Positions 43,960 to 53,494 of a stretch of 64,000 nucleotides of DNA are shown one piece after another. A program made the position numbers and the translations under genes. Under the pieces are notes generated by a model. It saw nothing but the letters and a program-made list of their open reading frames with translations. It did not search any database and was not told the origin of the DNA. Numbering within the stretch: position 1 is the stretch's first letter; each line of letters begins with the position of its first letter. The DNA is from Catenulispora pinistramenti. Lineage in GTDB: Bacteria > Actinomycetota > Actinomycetes > Streptomycetales > Catenulisporaceae. The stretch is taken from contig NZ_JAAFYZ010000021.1 in the NCBI RefSeq assembly GCF_018274385.1, positions 1 to 64,000 on the forward strand, written 5' to 3'.

Positions 43960-44034
43960 TCGGACCGATGACGATCGCGGTGCTGCTGGAGCAGACGGTC
44001 GCGGCGGCGACCCGGCAGCAGGGGCGTCGCTAGA
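43960..44034 (+). repeat. 75-bp direct repeat, copy 2 (folD fragment)
   Basis: An exact copy of the folD 3' end (43299-43373), still ending with the folD stop codon (44031-44033). The sequence before it (ctgaggcac) is not folD-like. It marks the far edge of the inserted or duplicated segment. Confidence 0.95.
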
Positions 44035-44141
44035 AGGCTGGTTGTCTATACACGTTCATCCAATGGGGCTTCCGGGTTGAAGGCCGTTCTGGCACGATCG
44101 CTACCCGCCGGTAACCTGCCATCCGACTCCGGAGGTCCCCC

Positions 44142-46097
44142 ATGTCCCCGTTGACCCGCCGCGCTTTGCTCGGCTCCGGCCTGGCCGCAGGCGTCGGCGT
44201 CGCCGCCGGCCTCGGCGCGCTGCCGGACACCGTGCAGCAGGCGCTCGCCGCCACCTCGGTCCGGCCCGGTTCGCTGGACCAGGTCGAGCACGTCGTGGTG
44301 TTCATGCAGGAGAACCGGAGCTTCGACCACTACTACGGCACGCTGTCCGGGGTGCGCGGCTTCGGCGACACCTCGCGGGTACGGCTGCCGAACGGCTCGA
44401 ACGTGTTCGAGCAGAAGCTCTTCGGCACCTGGGGCAGCACCCTGATGCCCTGGCACCTGGACACCGCGACCTCCGACGCGCAGCAGATCTACGACCTCGA
44501 CCACAGTTGGGGCGGGACGCACAGCGCGTGGGCCAACGGCCAGTACGACAACTGGGTCCCGGCCAAGACCTGGTACACGATGGGCTACTACACGCGGAAC
44601 GACATCCCGTTCCAGTACGCGCTCGCCGACGCCTTCACGATCTGCGACCAGTACTTCTGCTCGGCGATGACCTCCACCGACCCGAACCGGCTCTTCCTGT
44701 GGTCCGGCACCATCGACGCCGCGGGCAAGTACGGCGGGCCGGCGATCGACAACACCGGCAAGGGCTACAAGTGGACCACCTACCCCGAGCGGCTGCAGGC
44801 GGCCGGGATCTCGTGGAAGGTCTACCAGCAGCCGGACAACTTCGACGACAACGCGCTGGCCTGGTTCGACCAGTTCGCCAACGCCCCGCAGTCCTCGCCG
44901 CTGTGGGTCAACGGCATGCAGAAGCTGGGGCCGGACGACTTCGCGCAGGACGTCGCGGCCGGGAAACTGCCCGCGGTCAGCTGGATCGTGGCGCCGACCG
45001 CGCAGTCCGAGCACCCGAACTACCCGCCGGCCCAGGGCGCCGACTTCACCGCGTCCTACGTCCTGTCGGCGCTGGCGGCCAACCCGGAGGTGTGGGCCAA
45101 GACCGTCGTGTTCCTGAACTACGACGAGAACGACGGCTTCTTCGACCACGTGGTGCCGCCGGTCGCCCCGCCCGGCACCGCGGACGAGTACGTCAACGGC
45201 GCGCCGATCGGGCTGGGCCCGCGGGTGCCGATGGTCGTCATCTCGCCGTGGAGCCGCGGCGGCAAGGTGAACTCCGAGGTCTTCGACCACACCTCGGTGC
45301 TGCGCTTCCTGGAGAACTGGACCGGCGTGCGGGAGCCGAACATCTCGGCCTGGCGGCGCACCGTCTGCGGCGACCTGATGTCCGCCTTCGACTTCTCCGG
45401 CAAGAACACCGCCTTCCCGGTCCTGCCGGACACCAAGGCGCTGCTGGCCGCCCTCGCGCAGCAGGAGAAGACGCTGCCGCCGGTGTTCCCGCCGCTGGAG
45501 CCGTCGATGCCGGTGCCCGAAGGCGGTGACCGGCCGGCCCGGCCGCTCGGCTACGCGTTCGACACCACGTCGTGGACCGACACCTCGGACGGCACCTTCT
45601 GGATCAAGGTGGACAACACCGGCGGGCTCGGCGCCGGCTTCTCCATCTACACGGTCAACTACCGCGACTTCGGCGCCTGGCAGTACGTCGTCCCGGCGGG
45701 GGAGAGCGTCCAGGACTTCTTCAGTGCCCTGAGCGTCAGCGGCGGCCCCTACGACATCGACGCGCACGGCCCGGACGGCTACCTGCGCGGATTCAAGGGG
45801 AACGTGAAGACCTGGGCTGACAAGACTGCCGCGCACCCCGAGGCATCCGTCACGCGCGGCAGGGGCAAGACGCTCACCGCGACTCTGACGAATCAGGGAA
45901 CGAAGGCGGTGGAGTTCACCGTCGGCGCCAACGCGGCCTTCGGCGCGAACCTGGGTCCCACGCGGAAGGTGACGGTCGCCGCCGGGGGTAAGGAGGCTGT
46001 GACGCTGACCGCGACCGCGGCGGGCCGGTATGACTTCACGGTGACCGCCGACACCGGGGACGGGTTCGAGCGGCGGTTCGCGGGCCGGATCTACTGA
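44142..46097 (+). CDS. Tat-exported phospholipase C, phosphocholine-specific type
   Basis: A 651-residue enzyme. The twin-arginine signal SPLTRRALLGSG is at residues 2-13 with cleavage near LAA. The catalytic phosphoesterase domain carries FMQENRSFDHYYGTLSGVRGF (near residue 54), the CDQYFCSAMTSTDPNRL segment and NYDENDGFFDHV near 326. The C-terminal about 180 residues form the repeat domains typical of non-haemolytic phospholipase C. GGAGG lies 6 bases before the ATG. It is secreted folded and probably recovers phosphate from phosphatidylcholine. Confidence 0.93.
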   Translation: MSPLTRRALLGSGLAAGVGVAAGLGALPDTVQQALAATSVRPGSLDQVEHVVVFMQENRSFDHYYGTLSGVRGFGDTSRVRLPNGSNVFEQKLFGTWGSTLMPWHLDTATSDAQQIYDLDHSWGGTHSAWANGQYDNWVPAKTWYTMGYYTRNDIPFQYALADAFTICDQYFCSAMTSTDPNRLFLWSGTIDAAGKYGGPAIDNTGKGYKWTTYPERLQAAGISWKVYQQPDNFDDNALAWFDQFANAPQSSPLWVNGMQKLGPDDFAQDVAAGKLPAVSWIVAPTAQSEHPNYPPAQGADFTASYVLSALAANPEVWAKTVVFLNYDENDGFFDHVVPPVAPPGTADEYVNGAPIGLGPRVPMVVISPWSRGGKVNSEVFDHTSVLRFLENWTGVREPNISAWRRTVCGDLMSAFDFSGKNTAFPVLPDTKALLAALAQQEKTLPPVFPPLEPSMPVPEGGDRPARPLGYAFDTTSWTDTSDGTFWIKVDNTGGLGAGFSIYTVNYRDFGAWQYVVPAGESVQDFFSALSVSGGPYDIDAHGPDGYLRGFKGNVKTWADKTAAHPEASVTRGRGKTLTATLTNQGTKAVEFTVGANAAFGANLGPTRKVTVAAGGKEAVTLTATAAGRYDFTVTADTGDGFERRFAGRIY

Positions 46098-46211
46098 CCG
46101 AAGCGGTGTGCGTCCTCGCCTGGGCCGTCGACCCGGGCGACGGACACGCCGTTGTGTCGTCGATCCCGAATTCGCTCCGTCTGTGTTCCGTCTGTTCTCC
46201 GTGCCGGCTTG

Positions 46212-46928
46212 CTACGAGCCGCGCTTCACCGCTTCGCTCAGCCGCGCCGCGGCCTCCACCACCGACTGTGCGTGCAGCCGTCCGGGCTGGCGCGTGAGCC
46301 GCTCGATCGGGCCGGACACCGACACCGCGGCGATGACGCGGTTGTTGGGGCCGCGGACCGGCGCCGAGACCGAGGCCACGCCCTGCTCGCGTTCGGCGAC
46401 CGACTGGGCCCAGCCGCGGCGGCGGACGCCGGCCAGGGTCGTGGCGGTGAACCGGGCGCCCTGCAGACCGCGGTGCAGCCGGTCCGGCTCCTCCCACGCC
46501 AGCAGGATCTGCGCCGCGGAGCCGGCGGTCATCGGCAGCGCCGAGCCGATCGGCACGGTGTCGCGCAGTCCTGACATGCGCTCGGCGGCGGCCACACAGA
46601 CCCTCAGGTCGCCCTGGCGGCGGTAGAGCTGTGCCGATTCGCCGGTGTGGTCGCGCAGCGCGGCCAGCACCGGCCCCGCGGCGGCCAGCAGCCGGTCCTC
46701 GCCGGCCGCCGAGGCCAGTTCCTGTAACCGCGGCCCGAGGATGAAGCGGCCCTGCATGTCCCGGGATACGAGACGGTGATGCTCAAGGGCCACGGCCAGC
46801 CGGTGGGCCGTCGGGCGCGCCAAACCCGTGGCCGTGACCAGGCCGGCCAAGGTGGTCGGGCCCGCTTCCAGGGCGCTCAATACGACGGCGGCCTTGTCCA
46901 GGACGCCGACTCCGCTAGAGTTGTCCAT
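46212..46928 (-). CDS. ndgR: IclR-family regulator NdgR
   Basis: A 238-residue regulator with an N-terminal winged helix (LAGLVTATGLARPTAHRLAVAL) and an IclR effector domain. Its position divergent from leuC with hup downstream matches ndgR of streptomycetes, which controls leucine and other amino acid genes. The -10-like CAGAAT lies 7 bases before the ATG on the minus strand, so it appears leaderless. Its binding site should be in 46929-47058. Confidence 0.93.
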   Translation of the reverse strand: MDNSSGVGVLDKAAVVLSALEAGPTTLAGLVTATGLARPTAHRLAVALEHHRLVSRDMQGRFILGPRLQELASAAGEDRLLAAAGPVLAALRDHTGESAQLYRRQGDLRVCVAAAERMSGLRDTVPIGSALPMTAGSAAQILLAWEEPDRLHRGLQGARFTATTLAGVRRRGWAQSVAEREQGVASVSAPVRGPNNRVIAAVSVSGPIERLTRQPGRLHAQSVVEAAARLSEAVKRGS

Positions 46929-47058
46929 AGACCGAATTCTGCCGTCTCAGATCCCGAGACGCAAGGCGTGCGCCGCGAATGATCCAAACCGTTGCGGGCG
47001 CCGCCGGCCGCGAGATCGGCGACAACAGATGTGACCAAGTGGGAAGACAGGAGCGACG

Positions 47059-48465
47059 ATGCCCCACACCCTGGCCGAGAAGGTGTGGGCGGACCATGTG
47101 GTCCGCTCGGCCGACGGCGAGCCCGACCTGCTCTACATCGATCTGCACCTGCTGCACGAGGTGACCTCGCCCCAGGCCTTCGACGGGCTCCGGAACGCCG
47201 GCCGGCCGGTGCGCCGCCCCGACCTCACCATCGCCACCGAGGACCACAACACCCCGACGCTGGAGATCGACAAGCCGATCGCCGACCCGGTGTCCCGGCT
47301 GCAGATCGAGACGCTGCGCAAGAACTGCGCCGACTTCGGCGTGCGGATCCACTCCCTGGGCGACGCCCAGCAGGGCATCGTGCACGTCGTCGGCCCGCAG
47401 CTGGGCCTGACCCAGCCCGGCATGACCGTGGTGTGCGGCGACTCGCACACCTCCACCCACGGCGCCTTCGGCGCGCTGGCGTTCGGCATCGGCACCAGCG
47501 AGGTCGAGCACGTGCTGGCCACCCAGACGCTGCCGCTCAAGCCGTTCAAGACGATGGCCGTCACGGTCACCGGCGAGCTGGCCGAGGGGGTCACCGCCAA
47601 GGACGTCGTCCTCGCCGTCATCGCGCAGATCGGCACCGGCGGCGGGCAGGGCTACGTCATCGAGTACCGCGGCGCGGCCGTCGAGAAGCTGTCGATGGAG
47701 GGCCGGATGACGGTCTGCAACATGTCCATCGAGGCCGGCGCCCGGGCCGGGATGATCGCGCCGGACGAGACCACCTTCGCGTACCTGAAGGGCCGCGCGC
47801 ACGCGCCGGCCGGCGCCGACTGGGACGCCGCGGTCGCGTACTGGAAGACGCTGCGCACCGACGACGGCGCGGGGTTCGACGCCGAGGTCGTCATCGACGG
47901 CGATGCCCTGACCCCCTACGTCACCTGGGGCACCAACCCCGGCCAGGGCCTGCCGCTGTCGGCGTCGGTCCCGGACCCGGAGACGGACTTCGAGGCCGAG
48001 GTGGACAAGACCGCCGCCCGCAAGGCCTTGGAATACATGGGCCTGCGCGCCGGCACCCCGTTGCGCGAGATCAGGGTGGACACCGTCTTCCTCGGCTCGT
48101 GCACCAACGGCCGGCTGGAGGACCTGCGTGCCGCCGCCGCCGTCATCAAGGGCCGCAAGGTCGCCGACGGCGTGCGGATGCTCGTGGTGCCGGGCTCGGC
48201 GCGGGTGCGGCTGGAGGCCGAGGCCGAAGGTCTGCATGAGGTGTTCACCGCCGCCGGCGCCGAGTGGCGGTTCGCCGGCTGCTCGATGTGCCTGGGCATG
48301 AACCCCGACCAGCTGGCCCCCGGCGAGCGCTCGGCGTCCACGTCCAACCGCAACTTCGAGGGCCGGCAGGGCAAGGGCGGCCGCACGCACCTGGTGTCGC
48401 CGCTGGTGGCCGCCGCGACGGCGGTCACCGGGACCCTGTCGTCCCCGTCGGACCTGGCCGCCTGA
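47059..48465 (+). CDS. leuC: 3-isopropylmalate dehydratase large subunit LeuC
   Basis: A 468-residue aconitase-family subunit. The [4Fe-4S] cysteines are in FLGSCTNGR (near residue 350) and CSMCLGMN (near 410-413). [15 protein letters not shown] near residue 130 is the family signature. CAGGAG lies 5 bases before the ATG. With LeuD it isomerises 2- to 3-isopropylmalate in leucine synthesis. No leader peptide was found upstream. Confidence 0.97.
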   Translation: MPHTLAEKVWADHVVRSADGEPDLLYIDLHLLHEVTSPQAFDGLRNAGRPVRRPDLTIATEDHNTPTLEIDKPIADPVSRLQIETLRKNCADFGVRIHSLGDAQQGIVHVVGPQLGLTQPGMTVVCGDSHTSTHGAFGALAFGIGTSEVEHVLATQTLPLKPFKTMAVTVTGELAEGVTAKDVVLAVIAQIGTGGGQGYVIEYRGAAVEKLSMEGRMTVCNMSIEAGARAGMIAPDETTFAYLKGRAHAPAGADWDAAVAYWKTLRTDDGAGFDAEVVIDGDALTPYVTWGTNPGQGLPLSASVPDPETDFEAEVDKTAARKALEYMGLRAGTPLREIRVDTVFLGSCTNGRLEDLRAAAAVIKGRKVADGVRMLVVPGSARVRLEAEAEGLHEVFTAAGAEWRFAGCSMCLGMNPDQLAPGERSASTSNRNFEGRQGKGGRTHLVSPLVAAATAVTGTLSSPSDLAA

Positions 48466-48494
48466 GCCCACACAGAGCAGGAGCGAGGACAGTC

Positions 48495-49094
48495 ATGGAG
48501 AAGTTCAAGACGCACACCGGGCGCGCGCTGCCGCTGCGCCGCTCCAACGTCGACACCGACCAGATCATCCCGGCGGTGTACCTCAAGCGCATCACCCGCA
48601 CCGGGTTCGAGGACGGGCTGTTCGCGGCCTGGCGCGCCGATCCGGAGTTCATCTTGAACTCCGAGGATTATCAGGGTGTGTCGGTACTGGTCGCCGGACC
48701 CGACTTCGGGACCGGTTCCTCCCGCGAGCACGCCGTCTGGGCGCTGAGGGACTACGGCTTCAAGGTGGTGCTCTCGGCGCGGTTCGCCGACATCTTCCGG
48801 GGCAATTCGGCCAAGGACGGGCTGCTGACCGCCGTGCTGAAGCAGGAGGACATCGAGATCCTGTGGAAGCTGGTCGAGGAGAATCCGGAGCTGGAGGTGA
48901 CGGTGGACCTGGAAGCCCGCGAGGTGCGGGTCGAGGGGCACGTCTTCACCTTCGAGGTGGACGACTACACCCGCTGGCGGCTGCTGGAGGGGCTGGACGA
49001 CATCAGCCTGACGCTGCGGCACGGCGAGGACATCGACGGTTTCGAGCAGAAGCGTCCGGGTTTCAAGCCGAAGACGCTGCCGGCCGCGGTCTGA
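48495..49094 (+). CDS. leuD: 3-isopropylmalate dehydratase small subunit LeuD
   Basis: A 199-residue swivelling-domain subunit, with [15 protein letters not shown] (near residue 18) and [17 protein letters not shown] (near 73). It pairs with LeuC, 29 bp upstream, in one operon. GAGGA is 6 bases ahead of the ATG. Confidence 0.97.
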   Translation: MEKFKTHTGRALPLRRSNVDTDQIIPAVYLKRITRTGFEDGLFAAWRADPEFILNSEDYQGVSVLVAGPDFGTGSSREHAVWALRDYGFKVVLSARFADIFRGNSAKDGLLTAVLKQEDIEILWKLVEENPELEVTVDLEAREVRVEGHVFTFEVDDYTRWRLLEGLDDISLTLRHGEDIDGFEQKRPGFKPKTLPAAV

Positions 49095-49102
49095 GCCGCG
49101 CG

Positions 49103-49124
49103 ACCGCCGTCCCCTAACGGCGGT
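49103..49124 (+). terminator. leuCD terminator
   Basis: A 7-bp stem (accgccg/cggcggt) with an 8-base loop is followed by a T-rich stretch (acttgatcagtttcttctt), directly after the leuD stop. Confidence 0.75.
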
Positions 49125-49171
49125 ACTTGATCAGTTTCTTCTTGGGCGGGGCCGAGGGGCACTATGGGTGA

Positions 49172-49468
49172 ATGTCATCCGACGTGCCCCTACGGCCCCG
49201 CCCTTCGCGTTACGCGGCCTTCGCCGCGCGCCTGAAGGACGTCCACAAAGCGCTCGGGGATCCGCGGATCCCGGCGCAGCGGCGCGCCGAACTCACCAAA
49301 CGGGTGCTCGCCATCACCGCTTTGTCGCGCCACGACGTGACGGTCGCGGCACACCGTTTGGAAGAGTTCTTCACCGAACTCGCAGTGCTCGCCCCCGGAG
49401 CCGTTTCCGGGGCCGTTTCTTCCCCCGAAGGCACCCCTTTTGGGAAAAACACTGCGACACAAGGGTGA
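49172..49468 (+). CDS. hypothetical protein between leuD and hup
   Basis: A 98-residue basic, helical protein (SRYAAFAARLKDVHKALGD, then RRAELTKRVLAITALSRHDV). No membrane helix or known motif. CACTAT lies 6 bases before the ATG. A small gene at this place between leuD and hup is also seen in streptomycetes, which supports it being real; function is unknown. Confidence 0.7.
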   Translation: MSSDVPLRPRPSRYAAFAARLKDVHKALGDPRIPAQRRAELTKRVLAITALSRHDVTVAAHRLEEFFTELAVLAPGAVSGAVSSPEGTPFGKNTATQG

Positions 49469-49600
49469 TTTAACCCCTAGGTATTTGATTCACCCTCTGG
49501 TGCCACCATACGGTGCGATTGGTTCTGATACGGAGCAAGCATGCGACGTACGGCCGAAATCAGACGCAAGACGTACCAACAGCCCTAAGGGTAGGTAGAC

Positions 49601-50308
49601 ATGAACAAGGCCCAGCTGATCGAGGCCGTCGCCGACAAGCTCGACGCGTCCAAGAAGGATGCCGGGGACGCGGTCGACGCGGTCCTGGACGCGATCATCG
49701 CTTCGGTGGCATCGGGGACCAAGGTCTCCATCACCGGTTTCGGCTCCTTCGAGAAGGTCAAGCGCCCGGCGCGCACCGCCCGCAACCCGCGCACCGGCGA
49801 GTCGGTGAAGGTCAAGGCCTCCTCCGCGCCGAAGTTCAAGGCCGGCCAGGGCTTCAAGGACATGGTCAACGGCGACAAGAAGGCCCCCGCCGCGGCGAAG
49901 GCCGCCGCCAAGAAGACCGCGAAGGCGGCCGCGAAGAAGGCGGCGCCGGCCAAGAAGACCGCTGCCAAGGCCACCGCGGCCAAGGCGGCTCCGGCCAAGA
50001 AGGCGGCGGCGAAGAAGACCGCCGTCAAGGCGACCGCGAAGAAGGCGGCGCCGGCCAAGAAGACCACGGCCAAGAAGGCCGCGCCGGCGAAGAAGGCCGC
50101 CGCCAAGAAGACGACCGTGGTGAAGGCGGCGGCGAAGAAGGCCGCCACCGCCAAGAAGGCGCCGGCCAAGAAGGCCACCCCGGCCAAGAAGGCGGCGGCC
50201 CGACCGGTGGCGAAGAAGGTCGCCAAGGCCCCGGCGAAGAAGGCGGCGCCGGCCAAGCGCACCACCGCCAAGAAGGCGCCGGCGAAGAAGAGCGCCGCCA
50301 AGCGGTAG
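49601..50308 (+). CDS. hupS: HU-family nucleoid protein with Lys/Ala-rich tail (HupS-like)
   Basis: A 235-residue protein. Residues 1-90 are a canonical HU DNA-binding domain with the GFGSFEKVKRPARTARNPRTGE arm. Residues 95-235 are a low-complexity AAKK/APAKK/TAKK tail like eukaryotic histone H1. Such two-domain HU proteins are an actinobacterial hallmark that compacts DNA, especially during sporulation. AGGGTAGGTAG precedes the ATG. The tail DNA is a long run of near-repeats prone to length change. Confidence 0.95.
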   Translation: MNKAQLIEAVADKLDASKKDAGDAVDAVLDAIIASVASGTKVSITGFGSFEKVKRPARTARNPRTGESVKVKASSAPKFKAGQGFKDMVNGDKKAPAAAKAAAKKTAKAAAKKAAPAKKTAAKATAAKAAPAKKAAAKKTAVKATAKKAAPAKKTTAKKAAPAKKAAAKKTTVVKAAAKKAATAKKAPAKKATPAKKAAARPVAKKVAKAPAKKAAPAKRTTAKKAPAKKSAAKR

Positions 50309-50351
50309 TTCTCCTCCGGCGGGGACATAGCGTCCCAACGGTCTAATACGC

Positions 50352-50387
50352 GGCGGTGCCCTGGTCTGGGCACCGCCTCGTTGTTTT
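50352..50387 (+). terminator. hup terminator
   Basis: ggcggtgcc (50352-50360) and ggcaccgcc (50369-50377) form a 9-bp stem followed by tcgttgtttt, a standard intrinsic terminator. The stretch 50388-50552 holds no gene that I can support. Confidence 0.9.
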
Positions 50388-50552
50388 GGGGGACCTGCGA
50401 GTGGGGTTCTCAGATGATGTGTGTTGCTGGGGGGAAGATCGATCCAGCCGGTAGCGGCTCTCTCGCTGCTTGCGAAGGCGCCGCTCTATCTCCTTGCCCG
50501 GCAGGCCGGTTCTGAGCGACCACGGGCCGCCGTCCAGGCTTGTGACGGGGGG

Positions 50553-50771
50553 CTACTCCGGCAGCGGCAGTGTCACCAGCGTCAGTGCCACAACGCGCCC
50601 GTCATCCACGCTCATCTTCACCCGCTGGCCGATGCGCAGCAGCCGCAGACCGCCGGCGTCGAAGGCCGGGCCGTCGAAGGCGACTTCGGTGCCGTCGTCC
50701 AACAGGACGGTGCCGGCGCGGGTCGTGGGGTCGAAAACCCTTGCGGTGCCTTGGGCCTCTTTGCGCGTCAC
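50553..50771 (-). CDS. small cold-shock-domain-like protein
   Basis: A 72-residue protein starting at GTG (TRKEAQGTARVFDP). The pattern GTARVFDPTTRAGTVLLDDGTEVAF resembles an OB-fold/cold-shock-like barrel, though the aromatic RNA-binding residues of true cold-shock proteins are mostly missing. TATAAA lies 6 bases before the GTG, within the cofC stop region. Longer frames upstream overlap cofC and are not used. Confidence 0.7.
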   Translation of the reverse strand: MTRKEAQGTARVFDPTTRAGTVLLDDGTEVAFDGPAFDAGGLRLLRIGQRVKMSVDDGRVVALTLVTLPLPE

Positions 50772-50778
50772 GCACTGT

Positions 50779-51507
50779 TTATACACCCGAGCACACTCGC
50801 TCCCGTGCGCTCCAGACCTCGGTCGTGCGCGGGCCGACACCCAGCAGGAGGGCGTCGGCGAGGTCGGTCGCGGTGTCCACGTCGCGGCGCAGCGAGGCGA
50901 TCTGTATCCCCTGGCCAAAGCGGGCACCGGCTAGTTCCAGCGCGCCGCTGGCGGCGTGGGCGGCGCGGGAGGGTCCGCCGAAGCGCGGGTCCAATTCCAC
51001 GCCGGGCGGGGCGAAGAGCATCGTGGTGCCGATGTCGTGGGCGTCGGCGACGAAAGAGCGAACGCCTTCGGCAATATGTGCCAAGGCGATATCCAACTCG
51101 GCGGCGCGTAATGCCGGGAGATCTGCGGTGCAGGCGGCGATGCCGATATCGGTTCCGAGTTTTCTTCGGGCCGCCGCCGCTCCGAACATGAATGCGGCGT
51201 TCAATCCGGCGTCCGGGGTGTCCGGGACGATCGTCGCGCCGATTTCGCCGAGGACTTCGGCGGCTTGCGGATCGTCGGTGACCACCAGGACGTCGGCGAC
51301 TCCGGAGGCGGAGAAGGCGGCGTTCACCGTGTCCGTGGCGAAAGCCAGGGCGAGGCGTTCGCGCAGGGCCGGCGGCACGCCGGGGCCGGCCAGCCGGGTC
51401 TTGGCGAGCCCCAGGCGTTTCACCGGCACCACCAGACACCAGTCTGTGTTTCCCGTGGTACGGCCCGTGTCGCCGGCGCCGGGCTCGAAAAGGTCTGACC
51501 GGGGCAT
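50779..51507 (-). CDS. fbiD: phospholactate/phosphoenolpyruvate guanylyltransferase (CofC/FbiD)
   Basis: A 242-residue nucleotidyltransferase of the CofC/FbiD family. LVVPVKRLGLAKTRLAGP (near residue 25) is the GTP-binding signature, followed by VTDDP and ACTADLPALR. It makes the GDP-activated three-carbon unit for coenzyme F420. In actinobacteria the favoured substrate is phosphoenolpyruvate, hence the FbiD name. It is divergent from plsC by 74 bp. Confidence 0.92.
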   Translation of the reverse strand: MPRSDLFEPGAGDTGRTTGNTDWCLVVPVKRLGLAKTRLAGPGVPPALRERLALAFATDTVNAAFSASGVADVLVVTDDPQAAEVLGEIGATIVPDTPDAGLNAAFMFGAAAARRKLGTDIGIAACTADLPALRAAELDIALAHIAEGVRSFVADAHDIGTTMLFAPPGVELDPRFGGPSRAAHAASGALELAGARFGQGIQIASLRRDVDTATDLADALLLGVGPRTTEVWSARERVCSGV

Positions 51508-51581
51508 GACTCGATCCTGTCACGTCGGGACGACGACCGGCGTACTTGTTCGGACGCCCCGCACTCGGGAACACTTGGGGG

Positions 51582-52397
51582 ATGCCCTCCAGCACCCCCT
51601 ACCGGCCGCCCAGGAAGCTGGGTGCGGCCTTCCGGTTCATCGTCATCGTGATGATCCCGTTGCTGCGCGTGGTGATGAAGCGGGACTGGCGCGGCGGCGA
51701 GCACATCCCGGAGACCGGCGGTGTGGTGATCGCGGCCAACCACATCTCGCACGTGGACGCGCTGGCCTTCGGCCACTACGTCTACGGCAGCGGCCGGGTC
51801 CCGCGGTTCCTGGCCAAGTCCGGGGTGTTCAGGAACAAGTTCGTCGGCAGCGTGCTGCGCGCGGCCAATCAGATCCCGGTCTACCGGGACAGCGCGGACG
51901 CGGCCAACGCGCTGCGCGACGCCATCGCCGCGGTGAACGACGGCCAGGCGGTCGCGATGTATCCGGAGGGCACCATCTCCCGCGACCCCGGGCTGTGGCC
52001 GATGGCGGCCAAGAGCGGCGCGGCGCGCATCGCGCTGGCTACCGGCTGCCCGGTGGTCCCGGTGGCACAGTGGGGGGCGCAGGAGATCCTGGCCTACCAC
52101 GAGAAGATGCCGCACCTGCTGCCGCGCAAGCGGATGATCATGCTGGCCGGCCCGCCGGTGGACCTGGACGACCTGCGCGGTCGGCCGCAGACCGCGCAGA
52201 CGGTGCGGGAGGCGACGGAGCGCATCATGGACGCCATCACCGAGTTGCTGGCGAAGGTGCGCGGCGAGGAGCCGCCGGCGGTGCGGTACGTGCCGGCGAA
52301 CGAGAACGACAACGGCGAAGCCGACGAAGGGGCCGCGGGCGCGGCCGCCGAGTGGGACGCCGACGGAGAGAGCGGAAAGCAGGTCGAGAGCGCATGA
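51582..52397 (+). CDS. plsC: 1-acylglycerol-3-phosphate acyltransferase (PlsC family)
   Basis: A 271-residue membrane-associated acyltransferase. The catalytic NHISHVDAL (NHxxxxD) motif lies near residue 52, and the phosphate-binding YPEGTISRD near 127. The last about 45 residues are acidic and variable. It acylates lysophosphatidic acid. Its stop overlaps the gpsA start by four bases, so phospholipid acylation and glycerol-3-phosphate supply are coupled. Confidence 0.93.
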   Translation: MPSSTPYRPPRKLGAAFRFIVIVMIPLLRVVMKRDWRGGEHIPETGGVVIAANHISHVDALAFGHYVYGSGRVPRFLAKSGVFRNKFVGSVLRAANQIPVYRDSADAANALRDAIAAVNDGQAVAMYPEGTISRDPGLWPMAAKSGAARIALATGCPVVPVAQWGAQEILAYHEKMPHLLPRKRMIMLAGPPVDLDDLRGRPQTAQTVREATERIMDAITELLAKVRGEEPPAVRYVPANENDNGEADEGAAGAAAEWDADGESGKQVESA

Positions 52398-53401
52398 GGC
52401 GTTGTGCCGTCTTCGGTACCGGTTCGTGGGGTACGGCGATGAGCATCGTGCTCGCCGACGCCGGCAACGAGGTCGTGATGGTCGGGCGCCGCGAGGCGCA
52501 GATCGCCGCGATCAACGCCGACCACGAGAACGCCGACTACACCCCGGGCATCCGGCTGCCCGATACGGTGCGGGCCACCACCGACGCCGCCGAGGCGCTG
52601 GCCGGCGCCGAGTTCGCGTACCTCACGGTCCCGGCGCAGACCCTGCGCGCGAACCTGACGGCCTGGAAGGACCTGATCGGTCCGGAGACGGTTCTGGTGT
52701 CGCTGATGAAGGGGCTGGAGGTCGGCACCGCCAAGCGGATGACCGAGGTGATCCGCGAAGTCACCGGCTTCGGGCGGGAACGCGTCGCGGTCCTGTCCGG
52801 CCCGAACCTCTCGCCGGAGATCGCCCGCCGCCAGCCGGCCGCCTCAGTGGTGGCCGGCCGGGACGAGGACGTGGTGCTGCGCCTTCAGGCCGAGACGAAC
52901 GGCCCCTACTTCCGTACCTACACCGCCAGCGACGTGACCGGCGTGGAACTCGGCGGCGTGGTGAAGAACGTCATCGGGCTCGCGGTCGGCATCGCCGACG
53001 GCATGGGCTTCGGCGACAACACCAAGGCCACCCTCATCACCCGCGGCCTGGCCGAGACGGCCCGGCTCGGCGCGGCCCTCGGCGCGGATCCGTACACGTT
53101 CTCCGGGCTGGCCGGACTCGGCGATCTGGTGGCCACGTGCGCTTCGCCGCTGTCGCGCAACCGCAACTTCGGCATGTATCTGGGGCGCGGCCTGACGCTG
53201 GAACAGGCACAGGCGGAAGTGAAGCAGACCGCTGAGGGTGTGAAGTCCTGCGAGGCGGTGTTGGAGCTGGCGGATCGGCACGGTGTGGAGATGCCGATCG
53301 CCGAGACCGTGGTGGCGATCGTGCACGACGGTCGGGCGCCGGCCGAGATGCTCAAGGAATTGATGACGCGGCCGTTGAAGGCGGAGCGGCACGGGCACTA
53401 G
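52394..53401 (+). CDS. gpsA: NAD(P)-dependent glycerol-3-phosphate dehydrogenase GpsA
   Basis: A 335-residue enzyme that reduces dihydroxyacetone phosphate to sn-glycerol-3-phosphate. The N-terminal GTGSWGTA nucleotide-binding loop (residues 8-15), LSGPNLSPEIA, the catalytic Lys in GGVVKNVIGLAVG and the SGLAGLGDLVATC segment are all present. Start ATG overlaps the plsC stop (ATGA). Confidence 0.97.
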   Translation: MRRCAVFGTGSWGTAMSIVLADAGNEVVMVGRREAQIAAINADHENADYTPGIRLPDTVRATTDAAEALAGAEFAYLTVPAQTLRANLTAWKDLIGPETVLVSLMKGLEVGTAKRMTEVIREVTGFGRERVAVLSGPNLSPEIARRQPAASVVAGRDEDVVLRLQAETNGPYFRTYTASDVTGVELGGVVKNVIGLAVGIADGMGFGDNTKATLITRGLAETARLGAALGADPYTFSGLAGLGDLVATCASPLSRNRNFGMYLGRGLTLEQAQAEVKQTAEGVKSCEAVLELADRHGVEMPIAETVVAIVHDGRAPAEMLKELMTRPLKAERHGH

Positions 53402-53494
53402 GGATCGGGCCGGCTGCCGGAATCGGCCGCCGAATTCGGCTGCCGGAATCGACGTCCGGATCGGAGTCGATGCCCGCGCCGAATTCGGCGGCTG

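Noticed and set aside
43644..44033. A 129-residue plus-strand frame ending in a FolD-like C-terminus
   Set aside because: It is the antisense of the antitoxin joined to the duplicated folD fragment; it has no start signal and no complete domain.
43299..44034. Insertion sequence or transposon at folD
   Set aside because: No transposase frame, no terminal inverted repeats, and the 75-bp flanking repeats are far longer than a transposon target duplication.
46929..47058. Leucine-rich leader peptide/attenuator before leuC
   Set aside because: No short frame with leucine codons or terminator hairpin was found; control by NdgR is more likely.
50570..53401. A single 943-residue fusion ending in GpsA
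   Set aside because: Only the last 335 residues are real (GpsA from 52394). The upstream part is out of frame with plsC and antisense to cofC.
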